From contig NC_080164.1 of the NCBI RefSeq assembly GCF_950295315.1, positions 112,302,447-112,366,446 on the forward strand: 64,000 bases of DNA, read 5' to 3'. A program made the translations under genes and the position numbers. This DNA is from Erinaceus europaeus. Lineage: Eukaryota; Chordata; Mammalia; Eulipotyphla; Erinaceidae. This document shows positions 1-11,034 of the stretch, in pieces. Below the pieces are notes generated by a model, which saw only the letters and a list, made by a program, of their open reading frames with translations, had not been told where the DNA came from and did not search any database. Each line of letters starts with the position of its first letter. Position 1 is the first letter of the stretch.

Positions 1-61
1 TGTGGTCTGAGAAGATGCTTTTGATGATTTCAGTGCTCTTGAACTTGCTTGGTGATAATTG

Positions 62-1285
62 ATTCTTTCAACTTTTGCTTGTCTGAGAAGGTTTTTATGC
101 CTCCATCTAGTCTGAATGACAGTATAGAAGGATACAATAGTCTTGGCTGAAAGCCTTTCTCATTGAGCACTTGATAGACATCTTGCCATTCTCTTCTGGC
201 CTGTAGTGTTTGTGTGGAGAAATCTGCTGCTAATATTATGGGTTTTCCTTTGTAGGTGACTCTTTGTTTTTCTCTTGTAGCCTTCAGGATCCTTTCTTTT
301 TTAAAAAAAATATTTATTTAATTTATTTATTCCCTTTTGTTGCCATTGTTGTTTTATTGTTGTAGTTATTATTGTTGTTGTTGTTGTTGGATATGACAGA
401 GAGAAATGGAGAGAGGAGGGGAAGACAGAGAGGAGGAGAGAAAGATAGACACCTGCAGACCTGCTTCACCGCCTGTGAAGTAACTCCCTTGCAGGTGGGG
501 AGCCGGGGTTCGAACAGGGATCCTTATGCCAATCCTTGTGCTTTGCACCACCTGCGCTTAACCCACTGCGCTACAGCCGGACTCCCCAGGATCCTTTCTT
601 TATACTTATTCCTTTCCATTCTGAAATGATGTGTCTTGGTGTCTTTAAATCTGGGTTAATTCTGTTTGGAACCCTCTGGGCTTCTTGAACCTTTATGTCT
701 TTGCTGTTGTCTAGACTAGAGAAATTCTCAGCTATTACGTCCTGAAGAATGCTTTCTTCTCCTCCCTCTTTTCTTCTGGTAAGCCAATAATCTGTATATT
801 ATTCCATTTGAAATCATCCCATATGTCTCTGTTGTTGCTTTCAGTATCTCTTAATCTCTTTTTGACATCTCTTGCTTCTTTTTTAGTTGTCTCTAATTAG
901 TCCTCAATCTTGCTAATTCTGTCTTCAGCTTCATTGATTCTGTTCTCTCTCCCCTCTATTTTTTTCTGGAGTTCATCTATTTTTTACCCTGTTCTGATAC
1001 TATTTTTGTTTGTTCAACTAGCTGTGTTCTTAACTCAGCTATTTCAGCTTTCAGCTCTCTAATAACCTTGAGACAATTAGTGTTTTCTTCCAGAGTCTCA
1101 TTTGCTGTTTCTGCATTTCTAATGACAGTTCTTTCAATCTCTTTACTCACTTATGTGATTATTTCCGTAACTAGTGTTTTGATGTTGACCTCATTATTTT
1201 GTGCTTCAAACCTTGTGGGGGGGGATTTATCTGGACTCTTGTCCTAGTTCATTTCTCCAATATTTCTTCTTGTTGTTTTAGCCAT
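62..1285 (-). pseudogene. L1 ORF1 pseudogene (RNA-binding protein), SINE-interrupted
   Basis: ORF1 encodes the trimeric nucleic-acid chaperone that coats L1 RNA. The likely start is ATG at 1285-1283 (Met-Ala-Lys-Thr-Thr-Arg-Arg). It is followed by a coiled-coil-rich segment full of Glu, Lys and Gln codons. After the SINE at 300-587 the C-terminal domain resumes at 299. It shows the family signature YKGKPI..AADFS..TLQARREW and then the conserved GFQPRLLYP block. Stops such as the in-frame TAG and TAA in the coiled coil, plus the SINE, make it non-functional. Assignment rests on family motifs; exact ends are approximate. Confidence 0.8.
300..587 (-). mobile_element. SINE-A, nested in L1 ORF1
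   Basis: The full tRNA-derived SINE lies in reverse orientation: the A-rich tail is at the left and the CCGGACTCCCC head at the right. A 14-bp TSD, AGGATCCTTTCTTT, flanks it at 286-299 and 588-601. Removing the SINE and one TSD copy restores the L1 sequence. Confidence 0.95.
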
Positions 1286-1984
1286 TTTATATAGTATGTT
1301 ATGAGGTCTCTCTCTCTCTCTCAGTACTTTTCAAACTACTTATCACTCTTGTCTGGATTGTGTTGTGTCTAAGTAAGGTAATTAAAGGGTTCTTTTTCTT
1401 CCCTGTAGGCTATGGGAGCCTGAGGGCTTTTAAACCATAAGTAGGCTTCTTAGCTTAATCACTGACTCCTGACCAAGAAATAAAGCAGGGTGGAGCAGAG
1501 ATAATCCAGTGGCTATGTAAAGAGACTCTCCCCACCTAGGTCCCCAGCTAGACCACCAAAGTATAGATCTTCTCCTGAGTTTTCTCATTAGTTCTCTCTC
1601 CCCTGGTGTCAGCACAGGGTTTCTCCCCATCCTGCTCCACATTCCGAGGGCAATTGCATTGGATGCTCCAGTTCCATTTGGTGAGTCTTAGGGGAGTCCT
1701 CTTCTCCCTTCAGCTGTCTTTTTGTTGGTGAAACAGACTGGAGGTGGTGTCTCGAATGGTAAACTGTCGGACTGTTACCAGCCACTTAATCTCTCCCTAG
1801 GCTCCTCTCTGTCCATGAGCCACACGTGTTTGCACTCACAGGTGATCTGATGGGTTCCTGAAGTTGTTCTAGTTCTGTCTTGTTGTGGTTCCAGGTGGTC
1901 TCCTTTGGTATTCCTAGTTGACCCAGGAGAGGAGAGGAGAGAAACACAGCTGCTGCTGGTCTATAGCCCCGCCTCAGGTAGTCG

Positions 1985-2194
1985 CCAAAAAAAATCTTTT
2001 TACTTGGTTATTGCATAGAGACAGCCAGAAATCAAGAGGAAAGGAGAAGATAAAAAGGAGAGGCAGAGGGAAACTGCAGCCCTGCTTCACCACTCCTAAA
2101 GCTTACGACCTGCTGGTGGGGACCAGGGGCTTGAACATGGGTCCTTGTGCACTGTAACATGTGTGCTCAACCTGGTGTGCCACCACCCAGCCCC
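1985..2194 (-). mobile_element. SINE-B
   Basis: Reverse copy with the A-rich tail on the left (AAAAAAAATC), the CCTGCTTCACCACTCC body and the complement of the tRNA-like head at CACCACCCAGCCCC. It abuts the 5' end of the L1 at 1-1985. Confidence 0.85.
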
Positions 2195-2467
2195 TTAGAG
2201 ACTCCATGCTGTTCTTAGGGAGAATTTTTATCCTTTCCTCTAAAACAGCTCCATGTGCAGTGCCTGAGAGTCCTCCATTTCTGAAGTTTGGTGAGATACT
2301 ATGTTGTGCGGTACTTTTTCCATTAGCTCCTTAAAATTCAGTACCTTCATATGACTCCTGGCCAACCCCCTGACGCCTCACTGTGAATATGGATATCAGG
2401 CATTTAATATTTACAGCATGAGTCTCACAAAAGCATGAACCATCTAAAAACAATTGGATCTGGAAAG

Positions 2468-2491
2468 AGTAGAAAAGGAAGAAAGAAGAAA

Positions 2492-2523
<32 letters not shown>

Positions 2524-2545
2524 AGAAAAGAAAAGAAAAGAGAAA
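2468..2545 (+). repeat. (GAAA)n microsatellite
   Basis: Interrupted GAAA/GAAAA tract. No SINE body is recognisable immediately beside it. Confidence 0.9.
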
Positions 2546-2769
2546 GAAACAAAAAGGACCATGGGAATCATTTCAAAAGTTCACAGGCATGAGTAGTATG
2601 TTTATGGGTTGTGGATTCAAAATTAAAATATAATCACCAATTGTATTTAAGGCCCAAAGTACTCAGTCATTCTGGACTTCATGCTATTGTAACTACTTAC
2701 CCAAGTACAATTCTTCCTATCAAATGTAGCATTGGCATATTAGGAAACACATATTTTCAGAACTTTTTT

Positions 2770-3068
2770 TCCCCTTTATTGGGGGAATTGTTTTCAGTAA
2801 AAAAAGAAAGAAAGAAAGAAAAAAAAAAAACCGGTGGTAGATACATGTGTGACATTTCTTGGTTTTCCACATAACACTCTAACTGCCACCTAGATCCTCC
2901 TCCACCATCATGTTCTAGGAGCTAAGCACTCCCCAGCCCAAAGTCCTTTACTTTGGTGCAATACAGCAACTCCAGTCCAAGTTCTGCTTATTGTTTCCCC
3001 TTCTGTTCTTATTTTTCAACTTCTGTCTATGAGTGGGATCATTTCACATTCATTCTTCACTTTTATTT
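2770..3068 (-). mobile_element. L1 3'UTR fragment, 3'-end type I
   Basis: Reverse copy. The CCCCTTTATTGGGG at the left is the complement of the L1 end that elsewhere reads CCCCAATAAA. The body shares the AAAGTCCTTTACTTTGGTG and CAACTTCTG..TGAGTGGGATCAT blocks with 13408-13770 and 54385-54610. An A-run at 2803-2831 interrupts it. Confidence 0.75.
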
Positions 3069-3104
3069 TCAGAACTTTTGGTCCAACTTTTATTGTTAGT
3101 GAAA

Positions 3105-3300
3105 CTTATTTATTTATTTATTTATTTCTTCCCCAGAACACTGCTCAGCTCTGATATATGGTGATGAGGTGAACTGAACTTGGAACTTTGGAGCTTCAGA
3201 CATGAGAGTCTCTTTGCAACATCATTATGGTATTTACTCAGCACCACAGAAAGTTAGAGCTGAGCAGTGCTCTGATAATAAATAAATAAATTAATTAATT
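3105..3300. mobile_element. SINE-C, head-to-head inverted pair
   Basis: 3105-3236 is a SINE-C in reverse orientation (TTATTTATTT tail, then CACTGCTCAGCTCT). 3237-3300 is the 3' half of the same family in forward orientation (AGAGCTGAGCAGTGCTCTG and AATAAATAAA). The two 19-base cores at 3134-3152 and 3256-3274 are complementary except for one base. Confidence 0.75.
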
Positions 3301-4216
3301 AATCATGTGAGCTTTGAAAATTCCTTCTTACAGAGTCTAAATAAGATGGTGGCACACCAATCATAATTACTTAATAAGTACTTGGGCAGTGTTTAGTTAA
3401 ATAAATACATACAATTATAGTCTGAGCGCCTCTTATGACAGTGCTTATAGATTTAGGAATTAACTTTGACTCGAGTGTAGTTTATGTGTGATGAGTATAT
3501 TACTGAATGTTCTGGAAGCTTCCAACTAACACAGATACTTCTCCCTGAACCTAGGTGAGTTCTTCCAAATGAATAAAATAAAAGTTAGGGACCATAACAC
3601 TGCTGAACAAGGCCATATTACATGCCTCTAGAATTCCCCTGTGATACCCATAATTCCTTATGCTATAGAAAAGCTTATTTTTTAATCAGTAATCTCAGAT
3701 ATAGAGCAAGACAAAGGAGGACCAAAAACCTATATGCACATTCCTCATCCAGAGTGTTTTGCTTTCCTTGCAGATGAGATATCACCTCATTCATTTTCTG
3801 GGTGAGTGTTCTGTTCACTGATATGGAAAACTGAAGGATTGACTTTTATTTAAGGAAAGTTTATGGTAGCTTTGCTTATAATAACTGCAGTGAAGTTTTG
3901 GACACTGATGGTGTTTTATTGCTTCTAATAATACTGTCAAAAGAGAAAAATGAAACCTACATCTATTGTGAGAAGAAAACCAAGACTACATGTGTCTCAT
4001 TAGTGCAGTTAAGGTATTGCTATCTCATGGGAAGAAAGATAAATTAGAGTTTTGAGATGCTGGTTGTTGCCACTTCAGATTTAATCTCTGTGTATCTGTG
4101 AAGCTGAAGAGCTTCTAAAATATTTGTTCAGATTTTTTAATTATATTCAGCATTTCCCGATATATTTGAAAAGAGTAAGAGTCCTTTTAGAACTACGAAG
4201 TTAAAATTAATGAGTG
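3301..4216. other. Single-copy AT-rich sequence
   Basis: No repeat family, long open frame or RNA gene is recognisable here by eye. Confidence 0.5.
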
Positions 4217-4395
4217 TGGGGGCCAAGTAGTATGCAAGGACCTGGGTTCAAGCCACTGTTGGGGAACCTCTAGGGGGAAGCTTTATGAAAGGTGAAACAG
4301 GACTGCAGGTGTCTCTCTGTCTCTCTCCCACTCTATCTCCCCCTCCCCACTCAATTTCTCTCTGTCTCTGCCCAATAATAAATAAATAAATAATT
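4217..4395 (+). mobile_element. SINE-B, diverged
   Basis: Head GGGGCCAAGTAGTATGCAAGG, a B-box-like GGTTCAAGCC, a CT-rich body and an AATAAATAAATAAATAA tail. The head has lost about 20 bases between the A box and GCAAGG. Confidence 0.85.
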
Positions 4396-4439
4396 GAAAT
4401 TTAAAATGAATGAGTGTACTTGTAATACCCCAAACAAAT

Positions 4440-4715
4440 AGCAATTATTTTATTTGTTTTCTTTTTTCTTTCTATTGCCAGGCTCTGTGCTTACAGGACA
4501 ACTCCACCATCCACATTTTTCTTTTTCTTTCTATTTGATGAAGGGTGAAAAATAGAGAGGGGGAGAGGAAGAGAGAGACAAAGAGACTCCTGTATGACTG
4601 CTCCACTGCTCATGAAGCTTTCTCCATGAAAAGGAGGGGGCAGGGGCTTGAACCAGGTTCAAGCTTGATAGACAGATCACATTTGGTAACATGAGCTACT
4701 ATCCACCTCTCATCC
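4440..4715 (-). mobile_element. Degenerate tRNA-derived SINE
   Basis: The reverse body GAGAGGGGGAGAGGAAGAGAGAG, GCTCCACTGCTCATGAAGCTTTC and GGGGCTTGAACC are typical of this genome's SINEs. The 3' extension (CCAGGCTCTGTGCTTACAGG) resembles that of SINE-A+. Old and divergent. Confidence 0.65.
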
Positions 4716-5536
4716 AATTCTTTAAATCTTGTAAACACACTCCCTACTCATAGTCCTTGTGAGGTCAAGTCACAGGCTCTTTCCAATCTCTTTCTCAACA
4801 CTGGGTACTTTTGGTGTGAATAAACTAGACTTTTTATTGGAATAGTTAAGTTAAATTCCATGCTTTAAATCTTTAAGTATACTTGTGTGACTTACAGGTG
4901 ATGATGTGAATTCTCTCTCTCTCTCTCTATCAGTTGTGTTGATGAGATTGCATAACAATTCTTGGAAGGCTTTTTTTTTTTTTTACTGAAACTTCTACAG
5001 AGCATAGCTTTCCCAAAGCGCATCTTTGAAAATCATATCATATGAGATGTAGGTTTATAAAATATGTACAATCCTGAATCCATTCCCCTTAATGCATGGT
5101 TTTCATGGCCCACTTGTATTGTTCAGAAATGTAGCTACACTAGAGTAGGGAGCTGGTCCTTCCTCTGCCTGCCCACTCTCTAGAGGGTCTTCTCACATCC
5201 TCAGCATTGCAAGCTCACCAGCCTCTAGGGACAGACAGAGTCACAGGTGTAAATTGCTTGGCTTTAAAAAAAAATCTAATTATCAGCAGCCCAGAGGGAG
5301 ACCTTACCAACTCGGAAGTGGAACAGACAGCTAACATCAGCATCAGCCTGGCTTACATCTTATTTCTGTCAAGCAAGGGAAAACCTTATTCTTTACCCCT
5401 GAGTCCTAATAGTATCAGCTCATTCTCTTCTGATTCCCCAAGAACCAGACACATACATAGAGTTTTCCTTTAGTTCTTAGTGAATAGAAGTCTAGTATTA
5501 AAAATGCTCTTAAACATTCTAATGGAAACACTTCTT
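4716..5536. other. Single-copy sequence with short CT and T runs
   Basis: It contains a (CT)n run at 4911-4929 and a T-run at 4970-4984. The 88-codon open frame at 5207-5473 has no domain I can recognise and no splice or promoter context. Nothing else is identifiable. Confidence 0.45.
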
Positions 5537-5720
5537 TAATTTTTTTTATTATCTCTATTTATTGAGTAGGGGCAGCCAGAAATCGAAAGGAAAGGGTATG
5601 ATAGAGAGGGAGAGAGATAAAGAAGCACCTGCAGCCCTGCTTCACCCAGTGGGGGTTGGAGGTTGAACCTTGTGTATTGTAACATGTGTGCTCAGCCAGG
5701 TGCATCACCACCTGGTCCCC
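5537..5720 (-). mobile_element. SINE-B
   Basis: Reverse copy with CAGCCAGAAATCG, GCAGCCCTGCTTCACC and TGTAACATGTGTGCTCAGCCAGGTG. The 3' half of the body is shortened around 5645. Confidence 0.85.
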
Positions 5721-5838
5721 CTGGAAAAACTTCTTATTGGTATACACAAAAACACAAGTGTTCATAACATGGAAAAAATCAAATTCAAGAGACTTTGGAG
5801 TGACATTTTATGCAAGGTGATCTCTCAATTTCTCGAGA

Positions 5839-5862
5839 AAGCATATATATATATATATATTT
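5839..5862 (+). repeat. (AT)n microsatellite
   Basis: Short pure AT dinucleotide run beside CTCGAGAAAGC. Confidence 0.85.
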
Positions 5863-6194
5863 AAATTGTTCACGCACACCACTCATCTTCACTTCAGGAG
5901 CCTGCTGAATGAGATAGTCATTTATCTTGAATTTTAAATGCTCATTCAAATGGAGCTCATTCACAGAAGTGCGATATATAAAGATGCTGGGCTAGTAATA
6001 AACATTGTTTATGAGAAGGCTAAGGTAATACATTTACGAGAGTCTATGTGTAATGGTTTCACATAGTTCTTCTTTGTACTGTGTTGGAAGTTGTATGCAC
6101 GAGTTGCAGGATTCACACATGGCCAGAGGCTAGGATGATGGGAGCTCTTGCCTGCAGAAACCCCACTACTTTTCTACAGACATTTAAGATTCCC
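5863..6194. other. Single-copy sequence
   Basis: No recognisable repeat or gene. Confidence 0.4.
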
Positions 6195-6405
6195 TCATAA
6201 TCAGAAAGAGAAGGACCAAAACTGAATGATCTCACTTGTAAGTAAAACTTGACAACAAAGAACAAGAAGAGAGGACAGACAAGGAAACCTGGATTAGATC
6301 AAAGGACCCTGGGGAATGAGACAGGAGGAAGGGACACTAGGGTCCTAGGGTGTCCTAGATGCCAGTCAATGGGAGATGGGAGGTTGTGCCTGTGTGCCAA
6401 AGAAT
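6195..6405 (+). mobile_element. L1 ORF2-end/3'UTR fragment
   Basis: It contains AATCAGAAAGAGAAGGACCAAAACTGAA-like sequence followed by GATCTCACTTGTAAGTA. This is the conserved L1 block that elsewhere encodes the end of ORF2 and the start of the 3'UTR. Compare 18790-18850. Confidence 0.65.
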
Positions 6406-6423
6406 AAGCTGGGGGGAGGGTGT

Positions 6424-6640
6424 TGGGTGGGTGGTGGTGCACCTGGTTGACTGCATGTTACTATGTGCAAGGATCCATGGTTAAGCCACAAGTCCCCACC
6501 TGCAGAAGGAAAGCTTAAGGAGTGGTGAAGCAGGATTGCAAGTCTAACTTTCTCTTTTCTTCCCTCTCTTTTTTTCTCCCTCCCTTTCTATCTCCCCCTT
6601 CCCTCTCAATTTTGTGTCTGTCCAATAAATAAATGAAGAT
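6424..6640 (+). mobile_element. SINE-B
   Basis: Head GGGTGGGTGGTGGTGCACC TGG, CAAGGATCCATGG, CCACCTGCAGAAGGAAAGC, CT-rich body and an AATAAATAAATGAA tail. Confidence 0.9.
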
Positions 6641-7271
6641 AAAAAGTAAAAAAGAATATTCTGTAAACCATTAACATCTTAATACATTTCTTACAAATGT
6701 TCTCTCTTCAGGCAACTGCAAAGATTTCTCTCAAATCCTGAAAGCATTCGTCTAAATCCAGTTAATTTGCTCCCACTCTAATCACACATATTTAACTAGT
6801 TTTTGGAAATCTTCTATGATTCACAGAAATGCAGCCTTTCTGTGCATAGCAATTACTCCAAGTGTCCCCATTTAGAAAACCAACTTCCTCAGTTCTACAG
6901 CAAAAAAACTGATGTCCATACTCTTAATTCCATGAAAATATATAAGTCTATACTTTGGGGTGGAGAGACAGTATTTAACAAAAATTGGACATTTTTCCTT
7001 GGATTTTTTTTCAATAATGATCCATGACCTGTGTGACTGACTTGTCCCTAGTTCCCTTCTGCAGAAAAATTAAAAATAATTTGTCCTTCCTCCATGCCAA
7101 GATCCTGGCTCTGTGATTACATCCTCTGTGATTACTATCAAACACCTCATCCAAATGAAGGTGAGTTCTCTTAACAGTGTATACAGCTTCCCTTGTTAAC
7201 ATCTGGGATATTAACTTGGTACTGCACGTACCTTAGATCTTTTGGGTACTAACGGTTTTGATGATTTACAG
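6641..7271. other. Single-copy sequence
   Basis: No repeat family or credible exon seen. Open frames on both strands are short and lack recognisable motifs. Confidence 0.4.
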
Positions 7272-7440
7272 AAAAGGAATGGGGCTGGGTGCTGGTGGTT
7301 GAAAACACTTGTAACCATATGCAAGGTGGAACAGGGCTGTTGGTGTCTCTCTGTCTCTCTTTCTTTCTCTCTCTGCCTCTCTTCATTAAAATAGAATATA
7401 ATGGAGTAAAATAAGGTAGAATAGTATAGAATACAATATA
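7272..7440 (+). mobile_element. SINE-B, internally deleted
   Basis: The head GGGGCTGGGTGCTGGTGG runs straight into GCAAGGTGGAACAGGGCTG and the CT-rich body. The B box and adjacent 60 or so bases are missing. The tail is AGAATA-rich. Confidence 0.75.
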
Positions 7441-7441
7441 A

Positions 7442-7645
7442 GGGGTTGGGTAGTGGTAGTGATTGCAACTGTTCCTATGCACAAGGACCTGGGCTCAAAC
7501 CCCTGGTCTCCACCTGCAGGGGGAAAAGCTTCATGAGTGGTGAAGCAGGGCTTCAGGTATCTCTTTTTCTCTCTTTCTCTATTCCCCCTCCTCTCTCAAC
7601 TTCTTTCTGTCTCTATACAATAAATAAGTAAATAGATAAATAAAT
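7442..7645 (+). mobile_element. SINE-B, in tandem behind the previous copy
   Basis: Complete copy: GGGTTGGGTAGTGGTAGTG head, GGGCTCAAACCCCTGG B-box region, TGGTGAAGCAGGGC, CT-rich body and AATAAATAAG tail. It lies immediately after the tail of the upstream SINE-B in the same orientation. Confidence 0.9.
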
Positions 7646-7764
7646 AAGATTTATAAAAACAAGAAGTGCAGTAGAGGTGGGGATAGAGAAAATTATAATC
7701 TATCTGTATTTAATCCTTGGCTCTGCCACCATATAGCAAACCACATCACCACTCTTTTAAAACT

Positions 7765-7922
7765 TTTCTTCCTTAATATATTTATTTATTTATTTGTTTT
7801 TGGATAGAGACAGAGAGAAATTGAGAGGGAAGAGGGAAATAGAGAGAGGGGGGGGAGAGAGAGAGAGACCTGACCTACAGCTATGTTTCACCACTCATAA
7901 AACTTTGCATTTCCCATGACAA
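7765..7922 (-). mobile_element. SINE-B, 5'-truncated
   Basis: Reverse copy with TTATTTATTTATTTG tail complement and GATAGAGACAGAGAGAAATTG. It stops after CATAAAACTTTGCATTTCCC, so the tRNA-like head is absent. Confidence 0.8.
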
Positions 7923-9340
7923 GGTTGTTAAGAAAATATTATATTTGTTATACTAAGATCTAGACTTGCCAGAAGGCTTTCTGTAAAAGCACTTGTATTG
8001 GAATATAAAACTTCCATGGATTACTGGCATTAACAATCTTTAACCAAATCTTAAGACTTCTGATTCCTGGGCTGTAACTGAAATGGAAATAAACACAAGA
8101 GCATTTGTTCCAAGGATTTTGAGACTAGAATGCTGTTATAATACATAGGTGGCTAAGACTTCTCTATTCACCTCCAGATGTTAATTACTTCAAGGATCCT
8201 TTTCTTGCTGAAGAGCAGAAAAGTAGGGCAGTGGAAGTATAGCCCCTGGAAGAAAAGAGATCAAATGGGAATAAAGAAAACAACAGAAAATACCAAGGGA
8301 AATAACTTCCTGTAAATTAAATACTTGTCTTGTCTGACAGCTAAATAAAATAAGCTTCTCTGATCTCTTTGCTGTGATTTTTCAGGAAATAAAATTCCAG
8401 CTAGACCTCTGCTCAAGTATATTTGGTAAAATTTTTATAAATCAGATTGTGTTTTATTAATATATGTTTATATACTTATAAACATATATTAATATGTTTA
8501 TAATTTTCCTTTCCTTCTCAATGTAATTTTATTACAAATAAAAAGTAGTATAAATCATTTTATTATATATGCTTGATTTATAATTCACAATCACCTTTTG
8601 TTTATTAGTCATATTCAGAATAAATTGCAGTCATAATTAGATTTGGAGATAATGTGAAATAGTATTAGCTTTAATTTGACAACACTATTCTAATTGGGCT
8701 TATAATGGAGAACTTTATAAAATTGGTGATAAGATAAATTTATTGAAGAGGACTCTAGAGTCTAGATTGTGATTTGCTACTAAAAGATTTATATCACAAT
8801 CATATAATTGTAAAACTGTGACATAATGTCTCAAATTTTGAGGGAAAGGTGTAGGAATGCAGTAGTTTTACTAGAGAGTTAGTATATTTCACATTGGCAA
8901 ATTACACTTTAACATAAAATGTTTGGAATTATAGAAAGAAGAGCAGTAGTCCAGCTGTGATTTTACATCTCCTACAGCTGTGCTCCTGGCTCCTCAAGAG
9001 TGTGGCCAAAGGGTATTCTTGACTCAGCAATGTTTTACTGAAAAAATGTGAAAGCAATTAGAAGATACAGTCTCCAGTGAGAAGACCCAAGAGAATCCTG
9101 TCAGTGAGGCTGCTGAATAAAGCATATCATCTTAGAGCCATTGTGCAGTTCATGTGTATAATATTAGCACAATAAAAAGAACAACCTCCTTTTTTTTTCC
9201 CCTGGAGGAAGCTATTTATAGTCTCTAAATGAAACATGATTCCAACAGGGTTCCTATAGTTATTAGCTAGTAATTCTATCACAACATACACCCTTTTAAA
9301 AAATTCCAGACTCAACATTCATCCTTACATTGACTGACTT
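7923..9340. other. AT-rich single-copy region with a perfect palindrome
   Basis: Strongly AT-rich and free of the SINEs that crowd the flanks. The only structural feature seen is the inverted repeat at 8455-8494. No exon is supported. Confidence 0.5.
8455..8494. repeat. 18-bp perfect inverted repeat, 4-nt loop
   Basis: The arms at 8455-8472 and 8477-8494 are exact complements (TATTAATATATGTTTATA on the left... read as TATTAATATA..). The spacer is TACT. Confidence 0.9.
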
Positions 9341-9344
9341 TTTT

Positions 9345-9472
9345 CTTTTTTTTCTTTCTTCTTCTACTCCTTCTTCTCCTCCACTTCCTCCCTCTCTGTC
9401 TCCTCCTCCCAATCCTTCTCCTCCTCCCCCTCCCCTCCCCTGCCCTTCTTCCTCCTCCCCCTCCTTCTTCTT
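9345..9472 (+). repeat. Polypyrimidine (CTTCTC)-type tract
   Basis: Nearly pure C/T over about 130 bases with CTTCTCCTCC motifs. On the minus strand this produces a spurious Gly/Glu-rich open frame. Confidence 0.9.
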
Positions 9473-9721
9473 TGCCAAAGTAATATTTGCTACTTGAACC
9501 ACATGTGTTATAGGAGTCCCATTTCAGAACTCTTCTATATGTGAGTCACCACTTCATGCCCACCACCATGAAGACCACCCCCCTCCCTGGTGGATGGGGT
9601 CTCTCCATTCTAGCAAACCACCTCCTCGCCCTCTCCCCTTGGTATCTGTTATACAATCTGAGTCTAACAGGTTTTAATTGGTTTAATGTGCCTTTTTTCC
9701 TTCCAAGCAGCACAGTTTTGT

Positions 9722-9916
9722 TTTCTTTTTTCTTTATTTATTACTGGGTAGAGCCAGAAAGAAATTGAGAGAGGCAGAGGAGATGGAGAGGGAGAGAGAT
9801 ACCCTGCTTTACCACTTGTAAAGTTTTCCTCCTGCAGATGGGGACCAGGGGCTTGAACCTGGGTCCTTGTGCACTGTAATGTGTGCATTTAACCAGTTGT
9901 GCCACCGCCTGTCTCC
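9722..9916 (-). mobile_element. SINE-B
   Basis: Complete reverse copy with TTTATTTATTACTGGGTAGAG, CTGCAGATGGGGACCAGGGG, CTTGAACCTGGGTCC and CACCGCCTGTCTCC. Confidence 0.9.
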
Positions 9917-9984
9917 ACGGTTTTGTTTTCTTCATTTGTTATTTCATTGCTCATGGGCCAACTTTTCTTTCCTTTTTTTTTTTT

Positions 9985-10195
9985 TTCTTTCATTTACTTT
10001 TTTCTTCTTTTTCTTTTCTCTTTTATTTCAGGTAGGGATAGAGAACTAAAATGAGAAGGAGATACTACAGCACTCCACCATCTGTAGAACTACTGTGTCA
10101 TCCTGAGGCTCACACCCAGCCTAGTCTCTGGTACCCTAAGATATGTATTTTACTGGATAAGCCATCTCAGCCCAAGAGATTGTGCTTACCTGACT
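9985..10195 (-). mobile_element. Degenerate SINE (probable)
   Basis: A T-rich run is followed by TAGAGAACTAAAATGAGAAGG, CTACAGCACTCCACC and a degraded tRNA-like region. This has the layout of other old reverse SINEs in the window (for example 56790-57035). Weak similarity. Confidence 0.4.
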
Positions 10196-10265
10196 TTGTC
10201 TTGTTCTCTTACCTTGCTTCTTTATATACCATATGTGCCTGAGATAACCCAGGATATATATATAT

Positions 10266-10562
10266 ATTGCTTCCAGGTTTATTGCTGGGACTCAGTGCCA
10301 GCACTAAAAATTCACTGCTCCTCTTGACCATTTCCTAGCCCCCCCCCCCCCCGTTTTTCTATTTTATTGGATATGACAGAGAGAAATTGAGAGGAGGAGG
10401 TGAAGAAGATAGAGAGGGAGAAAGACACCTGCAGACCTTCTTCAATGCTTGTGAAGCTTCCCTCCTGCAGGTGGGGAGCAGAGGCTTGAACCCAGGTCCT
10501 TGGGTGAGCCCTTACATATAGTGCCATGTACACTTAATCGGGTGTGCCACTACCTGGCTCCC
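10266..10562 (-). mobile_element. SINE-A+ like SINE with 3' extension
   Basis: The reverse 3' extension reads CTTCCAGGTTTATTGCTGGGACTC..CACTGCTCC, then a C-run (10339-10352). It is followed by the SINE body GGATATGACAGAGAGAAATTG and a B-type head ending CCACTACCTGGCTCCC. Confidence 0.8.
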
Positions 10563-10744
10563 ATATCACTCTGGATTTTCTTCTTAAAGAAGTCCTTTTA
10601 ATCGTCCTTTTAGGAATAGTTTGATGATGATGAATTCCTCTAATAGCTTCTTTTCTGAAAAGATCTTTATGGTCCCTTTTAACCTGTGTGATAGACACAC
10701 TAGATGGAGTATTCTTGACTGGAGGCCTTTCCTATCAATATATT

Positions 10745-10890
10745 TTTTAATTTATTATCTTTATTTATTTGATAGAGACAGCCAGAAATCAAGAGGAAGA
10801 TAGAGAGGGAGAGAGACAGAGGGACACCTGCAGCCCTGCTTCACCACTTACAAAGCTTTCCCCCTGTACTGCACCACCACTTGGCCCCCT
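10745..10890 (-). mobile_element. SINE-B lacking its B-box region
   Basis: The reverse body runs normally to CAAAGCTTTCCCCCTG, then jumps to TACTGCACCACCACTTGGCCCCC. The segment holding the B box is deleted. Confidence 0.8.
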
Positions 10891-11034
10891 CTGGCGGGAT
10901 TTCTAATATGCATTTTGAAAATATTGAAAAACTTTGAAAACCTTGAAACAATTTTAAAAGATCAATGTATATGCTGCCAATGAATCTTTCAAATCCAAGT
11001 TCACTGTTATATGCACTATCTAAAAATCTGTGAT

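Larger units (their letters stand above)
1..1985 (-). mobile_element. L1 fragment: ORF2 scrap, ORF1 and 5'UTR, cut by the window edge
   Basis: Read on the minus strand this is an L1: 5'UTR from about 1985 to 1286, ORF1 from 1285 to about 62, then a short ORF2 endonuclease piece at 60-1 that includes the SDH motif. The 5'UTR matches the plus-strand copy at 28098-29035 over long blocks, including the stretch mentioning a test-like AGGAGCCTAGGGAGAG segment. The join near 60 skips the rest of the inter-ORF region and the start of ORF2, so this copy has an internal deletion of several hundred bases. A SINE-A (300-587) interrupts ORF1. The element continues left of the window. Confidence 0.85.

Noticed and set aside
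372..629. Recurrent frame starting MLLLLLD..TERNGERRGRQRGGEKD, present at many sites
   Set aside because: It is the reverse SINE-A body translated. Its recurrence follows the repeat, not a gene.
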